Assembly (NCBI GenBank): GCA_947561585.1
Contig: CANNZV010000327.1
Coordinates: 248,001 to 312,000, forward strand
Origin: Caprella mutica
Taxonomy: Eukaryota; Arthropoda; Malacostraca; Amphipoda; Caprellidae
Direction of reading: 5' to 3'
DNA length: 64,000 bases
Of the stretch, positions 36,784 to 47,900 are shown one piece after another; the stretch's first letter is position 1, and each line of letters opens with the position of its first letter. The translations under genes were made by a program, and so were the position numbers. The notes below the pieces were generated by a model. That model was not told where the DNA came from. It searched no databases and saw nothing but the letters and a program-made list of their open reading frames with translations.

Positions 36784-37495
36784 TATAGATAGAGGCAAAT
36801 GCAGCACTCAGTGCTTTTTTGGCACTCAGAGTAGCACTCGTGCCCACCAGGGAAACGGTGCTTTATTTTCTTTATAACTGCTCTATAAATTACAAGGATA
36901 ATAGAGAAGAGGATGGTAAACTAATTGAAGAACAGTATATTTGTAATGTATTTGATAATAAATTTTATCCGTTAAAATTGTCTTTTTTGTTTACTGTTAC
37001 AGTATATTGCCGGAATTTAAAAAATTTACCTCTGTCTCTTTGTATCTAGATCAGTTATTTCTATATATTTAATATGTTTGCCTAAGGACACTCTATACTA
37101 TAGAGTCTATAGTCTATAACACTGTGGTAAGAATTTGTGCAATCATTTTTAAGTCCCTACTTTTCATAAGATAGGTAGCCATTGTCATTTATCCTGTGAT
37201 AATTAATTACTTATTATTACTTATGCAAGATTATTTATTTTTGTTTTTATTATAAATTAATTTCACATGAAAAACGATAATTGAATAACATTTATTAATT
37301 CCTTTTAATGCAAATAATAAATATACTACAAATATTTATGTGCAAACTATGTACCATGTTACATACTTCAATATAATCTACCACCTCATTTTAATTAATC
37401 AGTATCCCCTGCAATTTAAATAACGAAAAGAAAATGGCAGAGGCACTAAGATTCCATCTTTCGGCACTGAAAAACACAACGTGTGCCCACCCCTG
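36784..37495. mobile_element. Probable non-autonomous hAT element, 712 bp
   Basis: The 8-bp sequence GTCTATAC flanks both sides (36,776-36,783 and 37,496-37,503), the hAT target-duplication length. The right end on the other strand is CAGGGGTGGGCACACG, a typical hAT terminus. The left end (TAGAGGCAAATGCA) is diverged and offset by about six bases. Inner repeats of CAGTGC/GGCACT occur at both ends. No transposase domain is recognisable. GTCTATA-like text also occurs elsewhere nearby, so the duplication could be partly chance. Confidence 0.5.
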
Positions 37496-37957
37496 GTCTA
37501 TACTATGAATACTGTAGTCTCTGTCTAATCTGTGTTCAGTCTTCAATCATGGGATCCACGCTACAGTAGTGTTATCAGGCCTTAGCTCCAAACTTACTTG
37601 TGTTTCAGTATACAGATTTTAAAAGTGTACTCTGCATAAACTCATACTCTGTATAGTAAATTATCTTGAATAGAATTTTTTTTATCGCAATTTATCTTCA
37701 ATCATCATACAACATCTATTTATTTATAGCTGTCCTAGCCTAGAACTAAAATTCCACCCCACATATCATCACTTGAGGAAAGACTCCCAGAATAGAATTC
37801 TGTCTTCGGAAGGTGGTAATTATATTCTAACACCATTTGAACCTTCTGTCTATAACGGAATACATGTAACACTGTTGTTTTCTAACCTAAATTTATGCTA
37901 AATTTTGGAAAGATTATAAAAAAAATCAGTAACAGAAATGCATTAATTTCACCACAC

Positions 37958-38190
37958 TGCATCCAATATATCCATTGTGGTTCAGCATCCAATGTATCTA
38001 TTGCAGTTATGCATCCAATTTATCCACAGCAGTTCTGCATTCAATGTATCCATTGCAGTTCTGAATCCAATGTATCCATTGAAGTTCTTCAGTTAATGTA
38101 TCCGTTGCAGTTCTGCATCCAATGTATCCATTGAAGTTCTTCAGGTAATGTATCCATTGCAGTTCTGCATCCAATGTATCCATTACTGTT
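37958..38190. repeat. 26-bp minisatellite, about 8 copies
   Basis: Unit GCATCCAATGTATCCATTGC plus AGTTCT, with variants. Two frames (one per strand) reflect the repeat. Confidence 0.9.
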
Positions 38191-41110
38191 TTATTTAAAA
38201 TCCCAATGCACAGAGATTTTCTCCCACCTGACAAAATGATTGAGAAGAATGGGCTAAAGTCTAACATTTCCAATACGAGTCTAATATTTCAGAGCACAAA
38301 GTCTCTTCTTTTCTGAATATCGGCTTCTGAAATCTGAGAGAAATATTCAGAGCGCTTTTCTATGTCCCTTTTTCACATTTTGTGAACCTGAATGGCTAAT
38401 TACGCTCGTCAAAAGAATATGGTATTAATAATCTATAGTAGACTGGAGAGTGATGTGAAATGGAAAATATTAAATGGTACTTAATACAATTTTAATGGAA
38501 CATAAATAGATCAAACACTATTCAGCTTAAATGTTTTCATTTTCTCATAGAAAGATGTTAATATTGAAATCTATGCCTCAATTATATAATTTTTATATAA
38601 AATGAACATTCATTACTAGTTTTCAAGCATATGTTTAGTTGTTTACATTAAATGTAAAAAAAGCTAGAAACCGAAATAACCGATAACATTGAATTTAAGT
38701 GCCCTTTTGATCAATGGATTTGATTATGAATCTTTTTGGTAAATACTTCAAATATGAGTAAGAAACTTTTAAAAATATTTCCCTTCAAATTTTTTTCTTA
38801 TCAATCATTTCCTTAATGATCTAAAAAGTACATTAGGTCTCACTGAAAAGTTTTACCTTAGGAAGTTCGAAAAAACACCTAAAACTTCACCTCGATTTGA
38901 ACCTAAGTACAAATATTCGATTTTATGATTTCAAATATTTTACCCAATTTAATTTTTCATGAATGATAATATTTATTAAAATTTGATATCTAGATGTTCT
39001 TGTTCAAAATATAACAAAACCAACTCAAATTAAATTTTCGTCAAACGGGGCATGTTATTGATATAAATAATTGTTTTCAAAATCAATTAATTAAACCTAT
39101 CTAAAAAAGAATAAAGTAACTATTTATCATTTTGAGAATTTTCCTGTTATATCGGGAAAAGGATATCTCTACCATATCTATCATTTAGCTTATTCAATCT
39201 CTATTTTCTAGCAAAGAAAGGATCTATTTGACTGTAGACTCTATATACACTAATGTTTAATAGTTCCTATGCTCAATTCGTTCTTAAATTTTCGAATATG
39301 TCGTAACTGTACCTCGGAAAATAAAAAAGACGTCGGAAATCTTCACGTCTACCGGAACAGGGCAGTGGACGAAAATGAATTGTCTGAACTGCAGAGGTGG
39401 AATTTGAATTTCTTGTCCGATGTTCGATTGAAGTCAAATGAGAAAACAAGAGAAATGGAATGGCTTCAGAAGATTGAAATACGGAGAATTTGTGGTAGAT
39501 GGTTGAAATACAAAGAGAATACTGCATACTACTCTTTTGTTTTTTAATGTTCATTGTCTAAATAAATATAATTTTTTTAATTATTTAAAGGAGGTCTGCT
39601 TTAAAAAAAATACTGCATATGAGCGGATATATGTAATTTGGAAAAAAAGAAATAGTGAAAATTTACTATTCAATTAGTGTAACCATTTTCCTTCCACATC
39701 CTCCTGTTTGTCTCCATGATATTCAAATTCAACATTTTTATGTATTTACAATCATCAAATAATTCATTATTTTGTCAAGCGTAATAACTCTTCCTGCATA
39801 AAAAGCCAAAAGCTAATAATAATATATCATACTCATCAAATAATAATATACTTATAGGCTTAGGCTTATACATCATCGGATGAGGAGAAAAGGCAACTTT
39901 TAAGACTACAACAATGTTTGATTTTATCAAAAAGACATTAATATTGATAATAAATTTTGTTCTTAAAAAAGAATATTTTCTGCATAAAATGGATTTTTAT
40001 TCTTTTATTTCAGAAAAATATATATGTAGTTCCGGTGATTAATTTATAACAGAAACAATAACAATGAAACTATAACAATTAACTTGAACAGCATAGGGTG
40101 AAGCTACAATTACCAATTACCAATTGACTACCGTATGGATTTATCCTCAATTTTCAGATTTCATGGAAACCAATTTAAAATGCAAGTTAAATAGTTATAA
40201 TGATATATTTCTCTTTCATTAGGTGTGTCTAAAGCATTTAAAAAACTCTGATCTTATCATAGCACAGTATTAGATAACCCTTCCTATACATTTATACGTA
40301 AGTTTAAATATTCGGATTGGCAGAAGTTGGTCCTTGTTTCAATATCGAGTTAGTGAATTTGACAGGTATTCTTGTAGTGAAAGTTCCTCTCCAAGAATAA
40401 CTTACAACAACAGTTTGTGAACTTTAATTGACATACGAATAATTCGAACACTCTAGTTAAATGAATGAATTGAAGATTGTTAGTGAACAGTATTTGGAAT
40501 AACAAGTCTTGTCTATGCAGGAATTATTTCTTATCTTCATTTGTAATGTTTTTGATATATATTTAAATTTATGTATCATTGATAGTGGTGTATTCGAGTC
40601 AATTATTTTAAAATTAATAAACACAGAGATTTTTTTGAACTAGAAAATTAAAAACAATCATCTAATAGTTAATTAATTGAACATTCTTTTTTCCTAAAAT
40701 ATTTTGATTATTTCATCTGATACGCTAATTCTAAATACTGCACTCTTTAAATTTATCTACATTATTCCTTAATATATTGAGTATATACATATGCAGTATA
40801 TACTTTGAATAGCTAATTCCACACCTGGCAAAATATCCTGTAGATTTTTCTAGCAAGAGCATCCGTGCATGAGACATGGCCAGACATTGAAATCAAATTA
40901 GAGGAATTCCCAGGAGAAGATGCTGTACTTTCATCTTAACTGGAATGGAAACACTGCTTCTTTCATCTGGAATTGGAGGGGGGGGAGTAGAGGGGGCAGG
41001 GGGTGGGTACACAAACAAGTTATGTTGACAGTGGAAATGGGAGAGTTTTCTCACCTTCTTCTCTGCTGGACATCAAATATGGATTCAAGAGTTGCAAAGA
41101 TAGCATGGAG
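38191..41110. other. Unannotated stretch
   Basis: AT-rich. At 39,269-39,554 both strands hold a 92-93 codon frame of non-repetitive composition; the plus-strand one ends near an AT-rich AATAAA-like tail (39,560) but shows no known domain, so I do not call it a gene. Nothing else is supported. Confidence 0.4.
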
Positions 41111-41117
41111 AGCTGTG

Positions 41118-41154
<37 letters not shown>

Positions 41155-41170
41155 GTGTAGGTGTGTGAGT
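41118..41170. repeat. (TG)n microsatellite
   Basis: About 18 TG dinucleotides, interrupted by CG and AG near the right end. Confidence 0.95.
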
Positions 41171-42021
41171 GTGTTTGGAAGATTATTTTAGCGTGTGAAT
41201 GTACTTAAAGAAATTAATTGCAGTAAAATCTTTCTAAATTGAATATTGAAATTGAATTTTATTTCAAATATTCGTCTTGAATAATTATTGTTTTGCTCAA
41301 TTTCTCTGTCATAGCAGCAAATTATTGTAAACGGTAAAATTTAGTGAAATTTTTACATCAATATCATTCATAATCTAAATTTTCACCAGCGTTAGTGGTT
41401 TTTAATAAATAGTACAGTTTTTCACGTTTGACTGTACGGGCCCTTTGACCCCTGTGAGAGGCCAAGTTTTACCCTTTTCCTTAGTTTTTTTTGTTGAGTA
41501 GGTTGGCAGTTTTGAATTGAAAAAGACAATGGATGGGAAACGACGAAGGAGGGGGGGGGTGGTTGGGAGGGAAAGGGGAGAGATTTTGAAGGGGAGGGGA
41601 TTTTATAGGAGGAATTTGGGGAGTTGGGGGATTGGTGGATTTTGAGGGGATTTACTATTCTGTAGGTGGTTCGACAAGTGAAAGGCACGAGATGAAAACA
41701 ATGCTTCGATATCAAAATAAATCAATTCGTTATCAAGAATATATTTGATCAGGTTTATATGGAGTATTATTTAAATATAAGCAGAGGGATTATTTTAGGG
41801 ATATTTTTAATGTTTGTACTTACTTCATTGTCCGTTTTTTTTCTGACCATTTGCGCAAAATCATTTTCACCAACCATCGATAAAAGCGTTATAATATTCA
41901 CAAGAATGAATAAATCTTTATGAACATTTAACTGTGGATGGAGAAAAGTTCAACAAACAAAATGATAATTGGAAGAAAAAATGTAGGTACCTTGAATAGA
42001 TGTTAAAATATAGTAATATAA

Positions 42022-42353
42022 CCCTTTCGACGAGGTTAGCTTACATCTGTCCCAACATTTTACTCCGATATGAAAATGGATAAGATTTTAAATTCAATTT
42101 GTCGATTTATTACCCTGATTGATGAGAGATTGGTCATTTAGATGCTTTTATATGAATCATTTCGATATTTCGTTTTACTTTTGTGTTGTATATATCCCAT
42201 TTTCAAGTACACATGTTACTGAGGGTACACATATGTACCACATCAAATATTCACATTTGCTGACGATCTAAGTTCATCCATTAGTACTCAAATCTACGGA
42301 AATATCAATCAAAATGTTTCTCAATTCGGCAGAAAAAATCCCCGTCGAAAGGG
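42022..42353. mobile_element. piggyBac-like MITE, family 2, 332 bp
   Basis: Ends CCCTTTCGACGAGG and, in inverse, CCCTTTCGACGGGG match at 13 of 14 positions. The right flank is TTAA (42,354-42,357) and the left is ATAA, one change from TTAA. Ends in CCC...GGG next to TTAA are typical of piggyBac-type elements. No coding capacity. Confidence 0.75.
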
Positions 42354-42356
42354 TTA

Positions 42357-42482
42357 AAGATAGTTTCCGTTAATTGGGAAAACCTATAGAGATACAAAAA
42401 CAAAATGTTGAATTTTCTACTTTCTCATTTCACCGAAGATGTGTAACTGTCCGGTAACTCGTAACTTACCCTAACTAAGGCA
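42357..42482. mobile_element. GGGTAAGTTCC-family hairpin MITE, diverged copy
   Basis: The right arm on the other strand reads AGGGTAAGTTACGAGTTACC then GGACAGTTACACATCTTCG, matching the copies at 21,174 and 43,644. The left arm (AGTTTCCGTTAATTGGG) is weak. It directly abuts the right TTAA of the piggyBac-like element. Confidence 0.45.
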
Positions 42483-42824
42483 AGAGGCATCACACAAGCA
42501 CAGTGCTATGTCAGATGCACAGTCATTGATGTCTGCACGGTAATGAGATTATAACCCTATTGCCAAATTATGATCTAATTTAAGGGAATTAGGAGTGTGC
42601 AATATTCCAAATGTACTGGCAATGTATATTGCAACTAGGAATGAATATTCCAACTCACAAAGCTTATTGGTAGTTTGATTGAATTCCAAGTTGTGGCTGG
42701 AATAGAGAACTTATTGCGTGGTTGAATGAACAGATGTGTGGGTCATGTTGACTAACATTGTTGGTCAAATGAACAGATATTTTGGCCATGTTGACTAAAA
42801 ATTGTGGGTTAAATACACAACGTT

Positions 42825-43497
42825 TCCCTTTCACTTCTTTTTCCCCTTCACTTCTTTTTCCACTTCACTTCTTCTTCCCCTTCACTTCTTTTTCCCCTTC
42901 ACTTCTTTTTCCCCTTCACTTCTTTTTCCCCATCACTTCTTTTTCCCCTTCACTTCTTTTTCCCCTTCACTTCTTTTTCCACTTCACGTCTTTTTCCCCT
43001 TCACTTATTTTTCCCCTTCACTTCTTTTTCCCCATCACTTCTTTTTCCCCTTCACTTCTTTTTCCCCTTCACTTCTTTTTCCACTTCACGTCTTTTTCCC
43101 CTTCACTTCTTTTTCCCCTTCACTTCTTTCTCCCCTTCACTTCTTTTTCCCCTTCTCTTCTTTTTCCCCTTCACTTCTTTTTCCCCTTCTCTTCTTTTTC
43201 CCCTTCACTTCTTTTTCCCCTTCACTTCTCTTTCCCCTTCTCTTCTTTTTCCCCTTCACTTCTTTTTCCCCTTCACTTCTTTTTCCCCTTCACTTCTTTT
43301 TCCCCTTCTCTTCTTTTTCCCTTCACTTCTTTTTCCCCTTCACTTCTTTTTCCCCTTCTCTTCTTTTTCCCCTTCACTTCTTTTTCCCCTTCACTTCTCT
43401 TTCCCCTTCTCTTCTTTTTCCCCTTCACTTCTTTTTCCCCTTCACTTCTTTTTCCCTTCACTTCTTTTTCCCCTTCTCTTCTTCTTCCCCTTCACTG
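42825..43497. repeat. 17-bp homopurine/homopyrimidine minisatellite, about 40 copies
   Basis: Unit TTCACTTCTTTTTCCCC, almost pure pyrimidine on the plus strand over 670 bp. Mirror-like polypyrimidine of this length can form triplex (H-DNA) in principle. Frames of 232 and 260 codons (plus) and 62 (minus) are products of the repeat. Confidence 0.97.
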
Positions 43498-43643
43498 TAA
43501 ATTTTCTCTCTATTTGTTATCCTCTAACTGCATTCCAAGTCCTGGTAGGAATCCTGGAATTTAATGGAATTCTCCCTCTGGAATTCATTTATTTTTTTAT
43601 TTTTTATTGAATGAAAATCAATTATTAATAATAGTGTTGAAAT

Positions 43644-43790
43644 GGGGTAAGTTCCAAGTTATTGACCGGTTCCAGATTTCCCAACCTATAAGAAAATCAC
43701 TTACTTAAAAAATGAAATTATTTAATATTAAATTCTTATATGATCGATATTGTGAATGAGTTCCATAACTCGAGACTTGCTCTACTTCTA
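43644..43790. mobile_element. GGGTAAGTTCC-family hairpin MITE, complete copy
   Basis: Left arm GGGTAAGTTCCAAGTTATTG then ACCGGTTCC. Right arm on the other strand GTAGAGCAAGTCTCGAGTTA then TGGAACTC. About 147 bp, AT-rich loop, no coding capacity. Confidence 0.55.
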
Positions 43791-44172
43791 ATAATGAAAA
43801 ATGAATTTATTCATCAGCTAACATTAAAGCATTAATTTGTAAATGCAATGTTAGAGGATGTATAATAATTATTTCCTGATTAATTCCTACATAGCATTAT
43901 CCATTAATTCAAATAATTATATATTATTCCGATGTTTATTTAATTCGGTTGGAATTGATTACCAAAAGCAACGGGAATTATATTCCTATTGTATTATTTG
44001 GGTTTTTGAATTACCATTTACGTAGGAATAGAAATAATTGATATATTTATTATACTATTTTATTATCGCATTATTATATCTCTTATTGTAGCCGTACTTA
44101 TTTTACATCTTCAACTTCCTCGCCTCTAACATGGAATGTAAAAAAACTTAAATACGTAAATTAGAAGAATTA

Positions 44173-44937
44173 CAGGGCGACCATTTCATACGATTGAAAA
44201 GTAAACCTGTAACTTGAAAATTTTTAAGGTCACAATAAAAATGAATATATTGTTTGAAAGCTGAGAAGTGGTGGTTTTGTATGCAATCTTCAGTTTTAAA
44301 AATGGAGATCTTAGGTTGGCCCCTCTGCTTCTGAACATTTTTGCATTTTCTTAAAGCTCTTCTTTGCCTGCATTACAGCGCGGAGAGTGGCCACATTTAT
44401 GTCATCAATTACTCCTCTTAATTTGTTGTAAAGATCTTGCACAGAATGGGACAGTTGTTTAAATTCACCCAAAGAAAATAAATGGAGATGTTTGATTTGG
44501 AGAACGTGCGGGCAAGTTTACATCGCCAATTCTAGAAATCAATCGGTTAGGAAATCGCCCAAAAACAGAAGAAAACGATGTGACAGACAATTTGGAGTGT
44601 TCCAGCAAAATTATTGAAGATTTCCTCCTCCCAGAAATTAGGAGAGATGATCTTCAGAATCAATTGATGCACTGCAAGAGAATCGATAAAGAACAGAGTA
44701 GGTATACTACAACAGTCCCACATTCCTTTTAAATATCGGTAGAAATAAGAGAGATTAATGTGGACATTCTCCGCGCTGTGATGCAGGCAAAGCGTAGCTA
44801 AGGAAATGCAGGAACGTTTCTTAAGATCTCTATTTTTAATATTGAAAATTACATATAAATCTTTATCTTTCTTTGTGAAAATAAAATTGTTGAAGTCATT
44901 GAGGTTTACTTTTCTACCGTATTTAATTGTCACCCTG
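44173..44937. mobile_element. Tc1/mariner-like element, inverted-duplication derivative, 765 bp
   Basis: TA flanks both ends (44,171-44,172 and 44,938-44,939). The TIRs begin CAGGGCGACCATTTCATACG and, on the other strand, CAGGGTGACAATTAAATACG; they match at about 30 of 36 positions through GAAAAGTAAACCT. Both arms contain a copy of the same transposase 3' segment in opposite orientation: L-R-A-V-M-Q-A-K-K-S on the minus strand (about 44,340-44,420) and L-R-A-V-M-Q-A-K-R-S on the plus strand (about 44,770-44,805). The giant 29-bp satellite starts immediately after its right TA. Confidence 0.8.
44325..44525 (-). pseudogene. Remnant of mariner-like transposase C-terminus, left arm
   Basis: One minus-strand frame stays open for about 65 codons and ends in a stop: F-K-Q-L-S-H-S-V-Q-D-L, then L-R-G-V-I-D-D-I-N-V-A-T-L-R-A-V-M-Q. 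This follows the last part of mariner-type transposases downstream of the DDE/D catalytic core. The catalytic region is missing. The mirror copy in the right arm carries stops. Confidence 0.5.
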
Positions 44938-44939
44938 TA

Positions 44940-47900
44940 TAAGAGTGAGAAGAGAATGAGAAGAAATATTAGAGTGAGAAAATAATGAGAAGAAATATTA
45001 GAGTGAGAAGAGAATGAGAGAAATATTAGAGTGAGAAAAGAATGAGAAGAAACATTAGAGTGAGAAGAGAATGAGAGAAACATTAGAGTGAGAAGAGAAT
45101 GAGAAGAAACATTAGGATGAGAAGAGAATGAGAAGAAACATTAGAGTGAGGAGAGAATGAGAAGAAATATTAGAGTGAGAAAAGAATGAGAAGAAACATT
45201 AGAGTGAGAAGAGAATGAGAGAAACATTAGAGTGAGAAGAGAATGAGAAGAAACATTAGGATGAGAAGAGAATGAGAAGAAACATTAGAGTGAGGAGAGA
45301 ATGAGAAGAAACATTAGAGTGGGGAAAGAATGAGAAGAAATATTAGGATGAGAAGAGAATGAGAAGAAACATTAGGATGAGAAGAGAATGAGAAGAAACA
45401 TTAGAATGAGGAGAGAATGAGAAAAAACATTAGAGTGAGAAGAGAATAAGAAGAAACATTAGAATGAGGAGAGAATGAGAAGAAACATTAGAATGAGAAG
45501 AGAATGAGAAGAAATATTAGAGTGAGGAGAGAATGAGAAGTAACATTAGAATGAAGAGAGAATGAGAAGAAATATTAAAGTGAGGAGAGAATGAGAAGTA
45601 ACTCTTTAGAGTGAGAAGAGGATGAGAAGAAACATTAGAGTGAGAAGAGAATGAGAAGAAACATTAGAGTGAGAAGAGAATGAGGAGAAATATTAGAGTG
45701 AGAAGAGAATGAGAAGAAACATTAGAACGAGGAGAGAATGAGAAGAAACATTAGAGTGAGTAGAGAATGAGAAGAAACAATAGAGTGAGAAGAGAATGAG
45801 AAGAAACATTAGAGTGAGAAGAGAATGAGAAGAAACATTAGAGTGAGAAGAGAATGAGAAGAAATATTAGAGTGAGGAGAGAATGAGAAGAAACATTAGA
45901 GTGAGAAGAGAATGAGAAGAAACATTAGAATGAGGAGAGAATGAGAAGAAACATTAGAGTGAGTAGAGAATGAGAGAAACATTAGAGTGAGAAGAGAATG
46001 AGAAGAAACATTAGGATGAGAAGAGAATGAGAAGAAACATTAGAGTGAGGAGAGAATGAGAAGAAACATTAGAGTGAGTAGAGAATGAGAAGAAACAATA
46101 GAGTGAGAAGAGAATGAGAAGAAACATTAGAGTGAGAAGAGAATGAGAAGAAACATTACAGTATGGAGAGAATGAGAAGAAATATTAGAGTGAGAAGAGA
46201 ATGAGAAGAAACATTAGAGTGAGGGGAGAATGAGAAGAAACATTAGAGTGAGAAGAGAATGAGAAGAAACATTAGGATGAGGAGAGAATGAGAAGAAACA
46301 TTAGAGTGAGGAGAGAATGAGAAGAAACATTAGAGTGGGAGAGAATGAGAAGAAATATTAGAGTGAGAAGAGAATGAGAGAAATATTAGAGTGAGAAAAG
46401 AATGAGAAGAAACATTAGAGTGAGAAGAGAATGAGAGAAACATTAGAGTGAGAAGAGAATGAGAAGAAACATTAGGATGAGAAGAGAATGAGAAGAAACA
46501 TTAGAGTGAGGAGAGAATGAGAAGAAATATTAGAGTGAGAAAAGAATGAGAAGAAACATTAGAGTGAGAAGAGAATGAGAGAAACATTAGAGTGAGAAGA
46601 GAATGAGAAGAAACATTAGGATGAGAAGAGAATGAGAAGAAACATTAGAGTGAGGAGAGAATGAGAAGAAACATTAGAGTGGGGAGAGAATGAGAAGAAA
46701 TATTAGGATGAGAAGAGAATGAGAAGAAACATTAGGATGAGAAGAGAATGAGAAGAAACATTAGAATGAGGAGAGAATGAGAAAAAACATTAGAGTGAGA
46801 AGAGAATAAGAAGAAACATTAGAATGAGGAGAGAATGAGAAGAAACATTAGAATGAGAAGAGAATGAGAAGAAATATTAGAGTGAGGAGAGAATGAGAAG
46901 TAACATTAGAATGAAGAGAGAATGAGAAGAAATATTAGAGTGAGGAGAGAATGAGAAGTAACTTTAGAGTGAGAAGAGGATGAGAAGAAACATTAGAGTG
47001 AGAAGAGAATGAGAAGAAACATTAGAGTGAGAAAAGAATGAGAAGAAACATTACAGTATGGAGAGAATAAGAAGAAATATTAGAGTGAGAAGAGAATGAG
47101 AAGAAACATTAGAGTGAGGGGAGAATGAGAAGAAACATTAGAGTGAGGAGAGAATGAGAAGAAACATTAGAGTGAGAAGAGAATGAGAAGAAACTTTAGA
47201 GTGAGGAGGGAATGAGAAGAAACATTAGAGTGAGAAGAGAATGAGAAGAAACATTAGGGTGAGAAGAGAATGAGAAGAAACATTAGAGTGAGAAGAGAAT
47301 GAGAAGAAACATTAGAGTGAGAAGAGAATGAGAAGAAACATTAGAGTGAGAAGAAAATGAGAAGAAACATTAGAGTGGGGAGAGAATGAGAAGAAACATT
47401 AGAGTGAGAAGAGAATGAGAAGAAACATTAGAGTGAGAAGAGAATGGGAAGAAATATTAGAGTGAGAAGAGAATGAGAAGAGACATTAGAGTGAGGAGAG
47501 AATAAGAAGAAACATTAGAGTGAGAAGAAAATGAGAAGAAACAATAGAGTGAGAAGAGAATGAGAAGAAACATTAGAGTGAGAAGAGAATGAGAAGAAAC
47601 TTTAGAGTGAGGAGAGAATGAGAAGAAACATTAGAGTGAGGAGAGAATGAGAAGAAACATTAGAGTGAGGAGAGAATGAGAAGAAACATTAGAGTGAGGA
47701 GAGAATGAGAGAAACATTAGAGTGAGGAGAGAATGAGAAGAAATATTAGAGTGAGAAGAGAATGAGACGAAACATTAGAGTGAGAAGAGAATGAGAAGAA
47801 ACTTTAGAGTGAGGAGAGAATGAGAAGAAATATTAGAGTGAGGAAAGAATGAGAAGAAATATTAGAGTGAGGAGAGAATGAGAAGAAACATTAGAGTGAG

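Noticed and set aside
39269..39554. Non-repetitive frames of 92-93 codons on both strands
   Set aside because: No recognisable domain, no convincing splice sites and no neighbour exons. Chance is not excluded.
42782..43564. Frames of 232 and 260 codons rich in F, P and S
   Set aside because: Translation of a 17-bp homopyrimidine repeat. Two overlapping frames are equally open, which a real gene would not show.
44547..45083. 178-codon minus-strand frame
   Set aside because: It joins satellite translation with the antisense of the mariner-like element and does not follow the transposase frame as a whole.
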